Shown here piece by piece: positions 38,367 through 51,171 of a DNA stretch of 64,000 nucleotides. The notes under the pieces were generated by a model, which saw only the letters and a program-made list of their open reading frames with translations, made no database searches and was not told the origin of the DNA. The position numbers and the translations under genes are program-made. This DNA comes from Branchiostoma belcheri (Eukaryota; Chordata; Leptocardii; Amphioxiformes; Branchiostomatidae). Position 1 is the stretch's first letter, and each line of letters begins with the position of its first letter. Location: NCBI RefSeq assembly GCF_001625305.1, contig NW_017802447.1, positions 96,926-160,925 of the forward strand, read 5' to 3'.

Positions 38367-40186
38367 ATTACTCCACATTTCACATTCCGCATGTATTCTC
38401 AGTAACCGTTCGTCTTACCATCCACATACCACAACAAGGTGCGGCACTATTCTAAACGCACGCACGGGTACGCGGGGAGGTCAACAATGGCCCAGGGGCT
38501 GACAGGTGTGGTTCTTACTTACAGTACACCGTGACGAGGTCACAGTTGTCTTAAGAGGTTTGGCAGATTTTAGAAAATTCTCAAAAAAAAAACTGTCGTC
38601 TGTTTCACATTAAACTACAGTTGCCTTTGTTTTATGCCCTTCTTGACCTTTGGTGTAACTTGGTACAATATAAGGCTGTTGATTTCAAGGTCACAGTTGT
38701 CTTGAGAGGGTTGTATTTGAAAAATAACTGACGACTGCTCCCCGTTTCAATACTTGACAGTTGCCTTAATTTTGTGCTCTTGCTGGGAGCACACATACAT
38801 ACATACACACAGTCAGACAGAACAAGGACAAACGCACACAGACACTCGGGCATGACCTTGGCATGACTTACGGGTGTTGACCTGTCTCGGAACAAAGCAC
38901 AGTTGTTGCTCCCGGTCACAATTGAATTATATTGCTTAATGTAGCAGAACGAGAATCGACCTACATCGTGTGTGAATTGAACCTTGATTATGTTTAAGAC
39001 TCACGTGGAAAACCAATGGCGTTTTGTGTGGCCATAGAACCGTGAAATGTGTGCCTGGTTAGCTTTCCTCATGCTAACGTTTAATCGACCGAAATATGGT
39101 TTTGAAAGGAGGAGGTGGGAGTTGGGAAACTCTCTGCACAAGGAGACTCCCACAAGCACACTCACAATGAACACCATAACATGTCATTTATTACTTGTGT
39201 TCTTGAAATATCATATATGTGCAATGATGTATATGTCTATGGATATATCACGAATATACGTTTATGGATTTGTTACGACTTCAATCTGTATATTGTCTGA
39301 CCCTCCCCTCCTCCCCTATGACGTCAATGAAAAAGTTTTATGAATAAAGAAAGGCTTAAACAAACAGCTACAACCTACAAAATATTCCAAACAAGAGTGC
39401 CACAACCTTTGCCAAATGATGATAACCATTCCGACTGACAAAATTATACATTTTTCTCATTGATTATAATAATGAAAATAAGATCCTCATTTCATTTCCA
39501 TCATGGATTATATCAGTTCACCCAATTATAGCCTATGTCAACAGAGAAGTCTATTCTAGCACTTCCTCATGAACTATGCAAATGAGGTAATGATTTGAAT
39601 AAATTATGTTCATTGCTGTTCGACTTCACTTAACTTCCAAGCGCGGCAAGTATGAACTGCATAGCAGTTACCACTATGAAATTATAACAATTTCCCATTA
39701 ATTATTCAAATTCATTTACATATTAATCTATATCTTCAAGTGTTCCTCTCATTCTCAATTTACATATGTCACAATTGTTCCATATGCGTATTATAGAACA
39801 CAGGAAAATTATAGAAATTCCTCATTAACTATGCAAATTAGTACCTGAATTGAATAATTGTCATATCAAGCATCAGTTAAGCTACCTACGTACTAAAAAT
39901 CATGACAATCTGTCAGCCGATGTTTTAGGTATCCTACCTCAAAGATTTTTATTTACACTGCCCTGCAGTTCCAGAACAAGCGGCTAGGGGACCAAACTAA
40001 TGTCACTTCTTTCCTAGCCCAAGAGCTATCTACCAACCAAAATTCATGACCATAGCATGTATAGGTCACGAGATATTAAAACCAGAAGTTCTGATGCAGT
40101 ACCTAGGAAAGCCGTCAGGGCCCAAAATCATTTCTATGCCTAGCGCCTCATCAAGACCTACCCACCTACCTACCATGCGCTATGGA

Positions 40187-40213
40187 AAACATAACCTTCT
40201 TGGCGAGGGTAAC
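40187..40213. mobile_element. Second copy of the cataaccttcttggcg repeat end
   Basis: Matches the end at 38342 with one difference. The preceding AT-rich 39340-40186 may belong to the same or another element: repeated cattaa-tatgcaaat phrases occur at about 39568, 39698 and 39826. Confidence 0.5.
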
Positions 40214-41313
40214 AAAACATTCTGTCTCTGTATCGGATTTGGCGCCCTTTTGAAATCAATCGCACCTTCTTTGAAAAGACTTTTTACACAGTCTTTTTTA
40301 CCCAGAATTGTGTCCGTACTACTTAAAAAAACCCGCGTCTAGACATTAACTCCGGGTCTAAAATACTTCAAACTAAAACTACTCTATTCTGCTACCATGA
40401 TTAGAGGACCACACCTCAAAATTCCGAATATAAAGAACGCAGGTTTCTCACGCAATTATGAACTAGTGATTAACTTCCCAATTCTCCTTGAACTTGCAAA
40501 GGGTTGGGCCTTGTTAAATACGTCAGAGTGACGGCTTGATTGCACGAAACAAATTTGTCGGCATTCAATATGGGTCATGGGGCGACCGACGAAAAATTAT
40601 GATGACGTCGACGAAGTCGAACTGTCCGCATGCAGTCCCCTTGTTATTTTCACCATCCCCTTAACCTTTTGACCTTGAGGTCCTTACCTCAACAAAAAAG
40701 ACCACCATGTTCAAGCAAGGAAAACATGTGAGCCGTGGTTCTGCTACTTACGTCATCTCAGTAAGCCGTGCATGCTGTAGTTGTGTCTTAAGATTAAAAA
40801 AAATTGATTCAGGTAAGGCGTTTTCCCTTCTTGTCTGTCCATTTTAGGCTAGATGATCGTGGACTTTATCTTTCTCGATTTGAAAGACATGCTGGAAAAA
40901 TAAGAACCGTGCAAAAGCTTTGTAATAGATATATTATAGTAGCGCCGTTCCCCTATGCCATTCTGTATATACTTACATATACTGGACTACCTTTAATGCG
41001 GAAGGATTGACGTATTTAATCGGCATGGAAACACACCCACACACCTACGTAACACCTTCAAACTTTGAGAGACTGCCGACGTCATGACAGAGAGAGGGGA
41101 GGGGGGCAGTGACCTTTCGTTTTCAGTGCCTGGGGCTTCGCGGGAGTTGTGCCTGACACACAAAGGAACAGGAACCTTTTAGTAGTACTGCACATGACAT
41201 GACCGTCCTACCGCACATGTGCATGCTTTCTTAAACTTAAGTTTTCTTTTCAACCGGACTCCAGGAGAACTTCATAACCACAAGCGTTGACTAAGCAGAA
41301 CGTGACTTTGAAC

Positions 41314-41332
41314 ATGGCCATGGCGCAGTCGG
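41314..41332 (+). CDS. Speculative first coding exon of the homeobox gene (7 codons)
   Basis: atggccatggcgcagtcgg is followed by gt (phase 1). The phase matches an acceptor gacaag| at 44464, which would place Met-44467 as an internal residue (MAMAQS-G-MERG...). In favour: an in-frame TGA at 44458 lies directly upstream of 44467, so any extension must come by splicing. Against: both sites are weak, and 44467 is itself a usable ATG. Confidence 0.15.
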
Positions 41333-42329
41333 GTACTGTATTTGTTTGTAATTGTATGCACGTTGTTATGTACAGTCTTTAAGATAAACATTCTTTGTCA
41401 AATGTGAAGGTTGCATCATCCGCTCACGGTTTCGAAAATGTCGAGGCCAAGGTTCCAATCTCACAAAGAAGAAGTAGTGTGTATTATTCTGTAAACATTT
41501 GCAAAGTTTTGGTTGTATGTTGTGATTTTAGTTTTAATGAAGACAGGATCAGATTACGCTCTGACGTCAAGTGAGTGTCATCACCACTTGTTTCTCTCAC
41601 TGGGGAGGGGGGTGTCGTCTTATTTCTCAACCTAGTTTTGTATTTTGTGACTGTTTGAAGTTTGTGAAAACCTCTTCAACTTTTCACATGTTGCTGTATA
41701 CTTAGTTAAGTGCGTAATACTAGGCGTGACGACCACATCCTGCAAATAATCCTACAAAGGGGCGTTACACACAGGTTGTACTGCAAACTATATACAGAAG
41801 GTCATTCCCTCAAACATGGTCAAAAGAACTAGCTAATACGTGTGTGAGAAGCCTTTTCAAGTGTGCAACGGCGCGGCCATATTCGTCGCATGCCGTCACA
41901 CGGTGTCGTGTCGCAGACTGGGACAAAACCTGCCGCCAACATTGATCAAAGTCAACCAAAAACAAGGCTCGTGCACGACTATGAAAAATGTCCCCAGTCC
42001 AAGTTGTGATCGCACGACGAATGCCGGGACCGGACCCTTACAACCGTGTTTGTAATATCTCCTTTTCCGTGAATCTGTTGGTTTGATTGTCTGTTTCCTT
42101 GTTGAAAAGTTTTGAGTGGGGCGAGAAGATCCGTGCGTTGATCGGGGGGTCACTGGTGAGGTTAAGTTGGCAGGTCTGCTTTCTCTCGAGCTCACACCTG
42201 GCTCGTCAGACATTTTGACTTCGCGTGCTCAGGCAGAGAAAATGGTACAATGATACCCGATGAACCACTCTGAGTAACACGGATAAGGCGACACTCTCAG
42301 GTTGGCCTTGTCACCTTCACCAAGGTCAC

Positions 42330-42420
42330 GGTGTGTCTGCCTGTCTGTCTGTCTGTCGGCCTTTCTGTGTGTCGGCCAGTCTGAGTCAGTCAGTCTGTCT
42401 GTCTGTCTGTCGGTTTGTCT
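42330..42420. repeat. (GTCT)n-rich imperfect repeat
   Basis: Runs of gtctgtctgtct broken by cggcctttctgtgtg and gagtcagtcagt. It is preceded by tcaccttcaccaaggtcacgg, another phrase typical of a dispersed element. Confidence 0.8.
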
Positions 42421-44466
42421 TCGAACAACAGAACAGAGGCTGAGTTGGGGCTGGATCCTTATAGTGGTATGTTGGTTGGTGCCAACACAATAAATTACAA
42501 GATTATAAACTATCTACCAGTGGTCTTCTACGGCACTACAGAAACAGCTAGAAACAAAGAATGTGTCAAAACTGTTTGGCAAGATTGAACGGACGGGACA
42601 CTGTATTCTACTCTTATGACAATGATAGAAAACAGACATATATTTTCGTAAGATAAGTATCTATTATCGTCATCAATTAATCTTTCCGTGACCCAATTCA
42701 TAGCTAGCTCTTGATTTCTGGCTACAACTCGTAGCTTGTTGAGTGAGAGCATCGTTCGAGAGAAAATGAATTTAAAGTTCTTGCTTTCTAACTTTGCAGT
42801 GTAGCAACTCGTGGATGCTAACATTGTGTGACCTAAAAAGCGGATTCAAATTTCAATTGAAGCTCATTTGCGGTTGCGCAAATAATGTGTGTGTGCACGC
42901 CCAGGTCACAGTGCACAGTGCAAGCCCTAAGGCCTGACTGTCTGTAGAAAATATGAGCCTTAAGGAACTCGATAGATCTCCCAATAATTATACAGCGCTT
43001 TTCCTCACATTAGTTGTTAATGAAGCGGGCTGGTGCTGACCGCCATGTTGGTGTCTTTGCATAATTCATTGATTTTCTTTTCAATGGCCCACAGCTCAAG
43101 TGTACACGACGTTGCCTTTCTTCGCTGTTGTTTTGTTGTTGTTACTCATGAAGGAGTTCGGTGACCTCCGAGTACTGTAGTCAGTCATGTCAAGTTTTTA
43201 CATCATATTCTTCTTACATCCTCTTTTGTGAGCTATATACACTAAGTAGCTAAGTAGAGGGTCAGAAAATCCAAATGCCCGAAAGCGCTTGAGCTTCGCT
43301 TCAGTGAAATGCGACTAGCTGTGTCTGCCGCCGTGTTGGCTCCCCTGTGACACTACGTGAAAAGGCACGTGAAGACTTGAGGGTGACATAAGTCCTTTTA
43401 TCACAAGACCATGAGTCAGTAAGTCAGATTGCCCTGCGGCGAATTCCTCACGATTTTCTACACTTGTCAAACGCCCTGATTTATATCTATATCTATGGAC
43501 ACTGTTTGGTGACATTTTACCCGTGAGAACGATATGTGCGGGCCACTAGATTGTTGGTTGACTTGTATTTACCAATTATGATCGATCGGTAGCAACTAGG
43601 AACCTGACATGCTGCCTCATTTGCAATACGTTGTCAGGCATGTCGATGAGTTGTTTTCTATTTGGAACAATCCTTGTCAACATATACTTTCCAAACGCGA
43701 GGCTGTTTACTGGCCCGCAGAATTGCTTCCTCAATGATGTAATTGTATGTTGACTGAGGGCGTGTGTTTAACCTTATTGTCAACAACACATTCTTTGCCT
43801 TCAATGCTTGCATCACAGTTCCGTGGCAGGTGTCTGTGGTAGTTCGCGGTAAAAACAAAAGTGACGAAAGTGTTAGAGGGTCCAAGCTTCAGGTCACCAT
43901 TTCTCATAATCTACTGCAAACGGATATGACGTACTGATAGGGCTGACAAGTGTATGAAATTGTGATCTGGGGATGAAAATTCCATCACAGATTATTGTTA
44001 ACGCTTAAGCTCCAACAAAACAGCTGTGATATCAAGAGAGTCATCAGAATAAATCATAGCAAGGACATAATCAACTGATAGCTTAGATAACACCCCCAGC
44101 TGGTGTTCAATACTCAAGGATCACTACACAAGAATGCACCTTTACCAAAAGCAATAATGTCCAGGTAAGATCTGCTCAGAACACCAGTAATGCTTGCCTG
44201 AATAGTCGCGATAGATGCCAGTTAAGTCTGATAATCTTTGCCTGAGGCAGCAAATGCCAAAAAAATAATAGCAACCTGTGCCAGGCTTTACCTGGCATTC
44301 ATCACCGTTGTTATATTCCATGCAGTGTATCCGACGTTTTCTCCAACCATTCATAGTTTACCATAATCATGTACTTGTACTGTCATGTTGACAGGGGTCT
44401 TTCGCTGTGCCCGGGGCGTCGCTGCCATTCGTCTACGAACCGACAGAGGTCCTCGTTTGACAAGGT

Positions 44467-47400
44467 ATGGAAAGAGGCTTCGTGTGCAAAGTTACGGGGC
44501 TTTTGCGAGGAGGGGTGGACAGCGAGGGTAAGCCTACGTGTAACGTTGTTACAGGAGTTATTAAAGGAACCTATAAAGGGGGAGCGAATGAAGAGGAACA
44601 ATACGTAAGACTAGCCAGAACACAAGCCCTACAGCACCTGAGTAAAACTGTAAGTCAAAGTAGCTACCAATCAGCAGATACTACAAGAGAGCTCACTCAT
44701 AAACGGAACCTAGACTCAAACCTCCAGGAAGACAGTTGTCATTTAGAATCTGCCTTAGCGGCTATCAAAGACCATGTGCAATGCTGGTCGGACAATAGTG
44801 ATCTAAACGTCTTAGAATTGGGAAAGAATACACCACCTTCATCAACTCGTTGCCGGGGAACAGATAAAGGGTTTAAATCTATGCAATGTGCGATTCATGA
44901 GAACATAGTAACGTGCTATGGTGGAGAAAATCAATATGAAAGACAGGATTTCCGAGTGCCCGAACCATTGAATGTTGCACGTGTGACCAAGGTTGACTTT
45001 TCGCCAGCTCCAAACAGAGTGATATCAATCGTGTCCGTACCTGCAGACACTGAAGAGCAAAAAAATCAAGAGACCCATTCTAGTAGTCGTTCCGATCATA
45101 ACATAAACCAAAGCAAAATGGACCAAATACATGGCACAGTGACAGACTATTACAGACCGTACCCAAGCAATACAGTCCAGAATCGAATGCATTGTCAATA
45201 TCTCCAGAACAATACAAACGCTGTGCCAGGAACTTTCAACGCTCAACAACTTAAGAGAGAGCCTGGTCAACATAGGTCCACTTGCCGTTTTACTAGTGCT
45301 GGTCAGGTGGACCAAAACATGCCCCGAATCGCACCTTACTCCTCCCCAGGTATCGGCAATGAACTACCGACGTGCAGTGCATCAGTAGTGGTGGCACCTT
45401 CCATTTCGCATGTTCCCATCGAACATAATGGCGTCCGTGGTTACGAAAACAGCAAAGGACTTGTTCAGCACATGCCGCACCAGTTGCTACCGACTGGACA
45501 TTATAGTTCACCAAATCAATTACCCAAACAACTGTCTTGTCCAAGTAGTTACCCACACGAGTCTAGGTGTCACTTTGGTGGGCAGCAGATGTCATCCGTG
45601 TCCCCAACAACCAGAGGTTTTCCGAACCCTGTCCGACGTGGCAGCCTGGCCAGCTCTGGTCGGGGTTCGTCCCTTCAGTCAGACCTGCCGCGCATTGGCT
45701 CCACTAGCTCCATAGGAAGTTACACATCAGAAGACTCCGTGTTTTATCCCGCTACCGAGGAATTTGAACCCTCCACAGCTAACATTACCATGCGACAGGA
45801 TAGGACATGGCATGTCATAGCAGACGGTAGGAGGAGCGCTAGCACTAACTGTAGCAATGAGAGAATTGCGGGTGGAGACATGGTACACCAGCGGGGACGA
45901 TACCCGTCATCCGATGCACGGACAACACATGGACATGGACAACACATGCGCATCGTCCCACAGAATTCCATCATGCACGTTCACCACCACCTTATGCATG
46001 ACCCCAACGGCTTAACTGGACCGCCAATGAACATAAATCCATGCGCGGTTGGTCCGAACCCACTCGTTCAGTTTCAACAACAACCTCCTCGTGCTAGTAG
46101 CCAGGGAATACCTGTCGGCCATAGTTATCGACACACGCAGGATCATTCTACGTTCGCCTATGGAGGTCGCACTGGCGCCGCTATGAGCCAAGCATCGACT
46201 GCACTCAAGATGATTGCGGGGCAGGGCAATCAACAGCCAGTAGTACAACAGCTACCCGTGATCTCAGAGGTCTTCACGTGCGGCTTCGGAGGGTCAGCGG
46301 TCATGGAGAGCGAACAGAAGCCGAACATAGTGTCTCCTTACATCGTTCACTACGACAGGAACGGAAAGGTTAAGAAAACAGAAACAACCCCCGCTGAAAA
46401 GAAAGACAATTATCAAAGTACCAACTTGTCCACCCCATACAAACCACCTCCGTCGTACGAAGAAGCGTTGAATGATGTAAATCGACAAAAAAGCCATTCC
46501 GTTGGCAACCAGATTGGACAGAAAGAGGCGTCCCCGCGGGGACAAATTGTGGAAGATGCACAAAATGTCGGATGTCAGCTGCCTTCATCCATGAAAGAAG
46601 CACCACGAACAACGCAGGCACGGGTCCCGACACAGGTACAGGTCCCGACGCAGGTACAGGTCCCGTCACAGGTACAGGTCCCGACGCAGGTACAGGTCCC
46701 GACACAGGTACAGGTCCCGACGCAGACACAGGTCCCGACGCAGGCACAGATCCCGACGCAGGCACAGATCCCGACGCAGACACAGGCCCCAGTGCAGACA
46801 CAGGTCCCGACGCAGGCACAGATCCCGACGCAGACACAGGCCCCAGTGCAGACACAGGTCCCGACGCAGACACAGGTCCCGACACAGGTACAGGTCCCGA
46901 CGCAGACACAGATCCCGACGCAGGTACAGGTCCCGACGCAGGTACAGGTCCCGACACAGACACAGGTCCCGACACAGGTACAGGTCCCGACGCAGACACA
47001 GATCCCGACGCAGACACAGATCCCGACGCAGGTACAGGTCCCGACGCAGACACAGGTCCCGACACAGGTACAGGTCCCGACGCAGACACAGATCCCGACG
47101 CAGGTACAGGTCCCGACGCAGACACAGGTCCCGACACAGGTACAGGTCCCGACGCAGACACAGATCCCGACGCAGGTACAGGTCCCGACGCAGGTACAGG
47201 TCCCGACACAGGTACAGGTCCCGACGCAGGTACAGGTCCCGACGCAGGCACAGATCCCGACGCAGACACAGATCCCGACGCAGGTACAGATCCCGACGCA
47301 GACACAGGCCCCAGTGCAGGCACAGGTCCCGACGCAGACACAGGTCCCGACGCAGACACAGGCTCCAAAGCGGAGACAGGGTCCAAGGAGGAGACAGGTA

Positions 47401-50400
47401 GCAAGATGGATCCGGAAACCTGTCACCAGTCTCAAAAAGAAAGGAAGGCAAGCGAAGAGATTCTGGAGTGAGATGTATTCATTGCAGAAGATAACAAGAA
47501 GGGCATCAAAGTCACAACAGTCACAACCAGCAACAGAACAAGAACCTGCTATCTCCCCTGATAGCACACCCAAAGAAGCCCCAAATCAGCTGCATTCGAC
47601 GCAACAAGAAGAATTAGAAGTGCCGCAGATACAGCAACCAAAACAGCCACAAGTACATGTCACCATACCTGATAGCACGTCAGAACATGTGCAAAAGGAC
47701 CGTTGTCAGCTACATTCAACAAAGCAAATAACATCAGAAGTATCGCAGATACAGCAACCATTATATCAGCTTCATTCAACACAACAAGAAGAATCAGGGG
47801 CGTCGCAGACCCAGCAGCATGTGCATGTCACCATACCTGATAGCACACCAGAACACGCGCGGAAGGACCGTTGCCAGCTACTTATACATTCAACACAACA
47901 AGTAACTTCAGAGCCACCACAGATACAACAACCAAAACAGCCACAAGTTCAGGTCGTCATACCTGATAGCACACGAAAAGAATCCCCAAATGTATTGTAT
48001 CCGCCGCATTCGACACAAAAAGAGGCATCACCGATACAGCAATCAACACAACCGCAAGTACATCACATCTACATACCCGATAGCACGCCAAATCAAGCCT
48101 TGTACCAGCAGTATTTAACACAATTATTAGCTGAATCTTCAGAACCACCGCGGACACAACCGCAAAAGCCCGCTGCCACTATGCCTCCCAGCACACGGGA
48201 CGAGAACGTCCAACTACTGCAGCAGAACCAAAAGACGCTGCTGGAGCTCAAGGAAGCTGTCGCTTCTTTAGAGGCAGCATTTCAACAACTACAGAGTCAG
48301 CAACAGACCCAAAGTCTGCCACTGAATCCCTTGCAACGACAAGGCTTAAGCAACTTGACAACACAGCCAGGAGGTCTGGCCATGCAGTCCGTAAGAGAAC
48401 CACTCCAACAGAAGGCGTTGCCACCCGTAGTTGAAGACATTCAGACGAGACTCCATGAGCTCACACGGTCAATGACGGGAATGAGATCAAACGTGCTCGG
48501 CGAAACCCAAGCGCAAGATTTCTGGCCCCCAAACAGATGTCTGTCCGCCTCGATTCCTATAGAAAAGCTGGTAAATTCCGCCAACCCTTTGCCGTGTAGG
48601 ACAACAAGTTCACCAATACCCGCATCTACCTTGCACTATCATGCACAAACGGTAGCGAATACGATTTACAAAGGAAGTGGTCCCAAGCATACTGCAACAA
48701 ACGAACATCATCGGCAATCTGGTTCAGTACAGGGAAATCGACCAAGACAACAAACGACTTTCAACAGCGGGTTTCCTAGCAATACCTGTCGCGAAGTTCC
48801 TTATGCCATCCCACCAATTCTACCTTCTGTGGAATACGGTGAACAACATCAAGCCTGCGGACAAACATATGTTGACACTCTCTCTGTGAGACCCGCTGTA
48901 AGCAACCGCGAAGGAGGATATATGTCCGATGGTGTGCGGAGAAGTCGCAAAGACCAGATAGTCCCAAATGTGGAGATTTCCCCTTCACTGCGCTCAACAC
49001 CGGCGATTAAAGACCAGCGACCTCGAAGGGAAGACGCAACGTTGTCAAGAAGCCAAGCAGAGGAGGGACAAAATGGCAATAAGGAGTCGGAACAACAAAA
49101 CTGTACTTCGGAGCATCAAAGGAAATCATTGCTTGAGGGTCAACAACAACAAAACAATCAGCAGGATGCATGTAGTCATGAATACCAGAAAAACATTCAA
49201 CTGTCAGAAAAGGATCATGATGATTCAACAGTCACTCAACCGTTAAACCAGATGGACCAATGTCCACAAGATCTAACAAGGATTGAGACACATGCTAGCC
49301 AGGAACATGTTAGGAAGGAAACACAAATGCAATGTCAAAAGGAATCGATGGAAGAGTTTGAGGATCAACCACAATACAATGAACATGAGGCAGACAAACA
49401 TGAATATCAGGGACACTCTCAGCTGTCAAAAGAGGCCAATGGTGACATAATGGTCATTCAACACTCAGCCCATATCGAACAGTGTCCAAGAGATCAAGAA
49501 ACCGTTCAGACGTCAGAAACCAGTAAAGAACATATCAAGAAGGAAGGAGAAGCTCAGTACCAAATGGAATCGCTAGAGGAGATGGAGGGTAAACAACAAA
49601 ACAATGAGCAAAAGACAGACAGACATGAATATCAGAAACATCCTCAACTGCCAGGGAAAGAGGGAGAAACGGATTGCCAACAAATATCGCTCGATGGTTT
49701 TCAACGACTGAACAAGCAACGAGACGCAGACAGTCATGAACAACCTCTGCAACCAGAACAGAACCAGAAAATGGTCCCTCAACCCGCGGAACATGTGAAC
49801 CAATGTCAACAAGAAACGTTGGCACATTCAGGACAGGAACATTTTGAAAAGGAAGGAGAACTACAGTGTCGGAAGAAATCTCAAGAGGAGCTTGAGGGTC
49901 AAAAACAGCTAGAAACAGGCAAGCAACAGGATCGGGAAGGAAGTGAGCTACCAGAACAGGCTAATGGTGATCCAATTGTCACCCAACATTCGGACAACTC
50001 GGAACAACTTCTGGAAGATCCGAGTCAGACACAAACAGGAAAGGATGAGCAGAGGAAGGAGAGGGAAACAGAAGCAAGTGACGGGCAGCAACAGGACCAA
50101 GAATGTCCTCGACGAAAAAGAAGAAAACTCGACGAAGACCAGTCAAAGAGCGACCCGGAAGAAAGAAGTGCATCCAAACAACTGCGTCGTTTTGCTGCGA
50201 CAGAGAGGGAGAAGCAAAAGTCAAGAGAGTCAAAAGGTAAGATACAGAATCATCATAATACTTTCTTTTGTGTATTCACGTTGTACCAAACTTGTTGAAA
50301 GGCCTAATCAGTGTAAGATATGCAAGATGGCTTTTGGCCTTGACACAAGATATTTTCATCTTGTAATCATGTATCCTGATGAATCCTCAAAGTCCTCCTA

Positions 50401-51129
50401 ACTATGAACAATGTCACGTTTTTCTTTTCAGCACAAAGTATTTGCCCACATATCTATGTTTGTTTATATTCTTAAAAGCAGATCGCACAAAAGAGGTCCT
50501 GAAAGCTACCAAGTGGAGCATACTCAAAAAACCGTGGACTCGCCTCAGCAAGGCGCAGCACGATCGACTGGAGGCGGTTTTCCAAGTCTGGAGGAACAGA
50601 CGGGTGGAGAGGACATTGATCTTCCAACTGTCAGAGGAGCTGAACCTCCCAGAAAGACAGGTACGATTAAAAACGAAAACAGTTTATTCAGATTTTTTTA
50701 TATGCGCGTACATTGTAATGAAGCGGGAAAGTGTCAACTGATTTATCATCGACCAAAAATACGTTTTCGTCGTTTTTTATAACTTAAGTTACATGTTTAT
50801 TTCTTAGTATTTTGGCAGTAATGAACGCAACAGACCGTTATCTTTTTTATGACCGTCATCATATTAGTAACCATTGCAATAACATTTCGTTACAGGTTAA
50901 AATGTGGTTCTACAACAGAAAACAACGGGAGACAAAGTCGGAGCAACCCTTGGTAGAGAAGACCCCAGGTGTGTTCGATTGTTCCACGAGTCTCTTTGAC
51001 GCCGGGTGCCTGTTGGACCCCCTAGCTGCCCTGAGGACGAATCCTAGACAGCTAAGCATGGAGGACTGTGCGTTAGTAGTGGAGCACTTGCAAACACAGC
51101 TTAGTGCGATTATAAATCCTAAGCGCTGA
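44467..51129 (+). CDS. Giant Gln/Pro-rich protein with divergent C-terminal homeodomain (three exons, ~2060 aa)
   Basis: Exons 44467-50236, 50482-50660 and 50896-51129, with GT-AG sites and closing phases. Seen in order: Ser/Gly-rich N-terminal half; PPPSY motif at 660-664 (WW-domain ligand type); ~41 copies of the six-residue VPTQVQ unit (720-967); a basic patch after it; PDST/LHSTQQ repeats (~1030-1240); a predicted coiled coil (~1242-1285); Glu/Gln-rich ~74-residue repeats beginning HEYQ at 1571, 1645, 1720; nuclear signal PRRKRRKL (1881-1888); homeodomain ~1938-1999. The homeodomain keeps L/F core residues, W1987, F1988, N1990 and R1991. It has Tyr at position 50 and about two extra residues between helices 1 and 2. 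Its intron lies between positions 44 and 45, as in the neighbouring Emx gene. A nuclear DNA-binding regulator is inferred; targets are unknown. The start is uncertain. Confidence 0.8.
46624..47366. repeat. In-frame 18-bp coding minisatellite (~41 units)
   Basis: The unit is gtcccgacgcaggtacag, with variants cagaca, ggcaca and gatccc. Blocks of four units (72 bp) recur, indicating unequal-crossover amplification. The unit has no stop codon in most frames, so long spurious open frames appear on both strands here; only the VPTQVQ frame continues into flanking coding sequence on both sides. Confidence 0.95.
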
Positions 51130-51171
51130 AGACCCCTCTTCTGGATTCTGGGAATGCCAACAGTAAAATTC

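Larger units (their letters stand above)
33400..44466. other. Intergenic region between the receptor and the giant-exon homeobox gene
   Basis: Eleven kilobases bounded by the receptor start (minus strand) and the homeobox gene start (plus strand), so both promoters should lie here. It contains a transposon relic (35696), a palindrome and foldback (37384-37545), dispersed-repeat ends (38342, 40187) and GTCT-rich sequence (42330-42420). The stretches 33700-35690, 40220-42290 and 42430-44460 show no confident gene. Confidence 0.6.

Noticed and set aside
41896..42213. Minus-strand frame MSDEPGVSSRESRPANL..., possible first exon of another gene
   Set aside because: Reasonable composition and a possible donor, but no partner exon, domain or downstream reading frame could be found on that strand.
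44369..44608. Alternative frame overlapping the start of the giant exon
   Set aside because: It ends after 79 codons, has no acceptor/donor pair that joins it to the main frame, and shows no domain.
46370..47573. Long open frames (261-344 codons) on the minus strand and a 299-codon plus-frame (DTGPDAG repeats)
   Set aside because: They exist only because the 18-bp repeat lacks stops. They have no continuation into non-repeat coding sequence and are shadows of the homeobox-gene exon.
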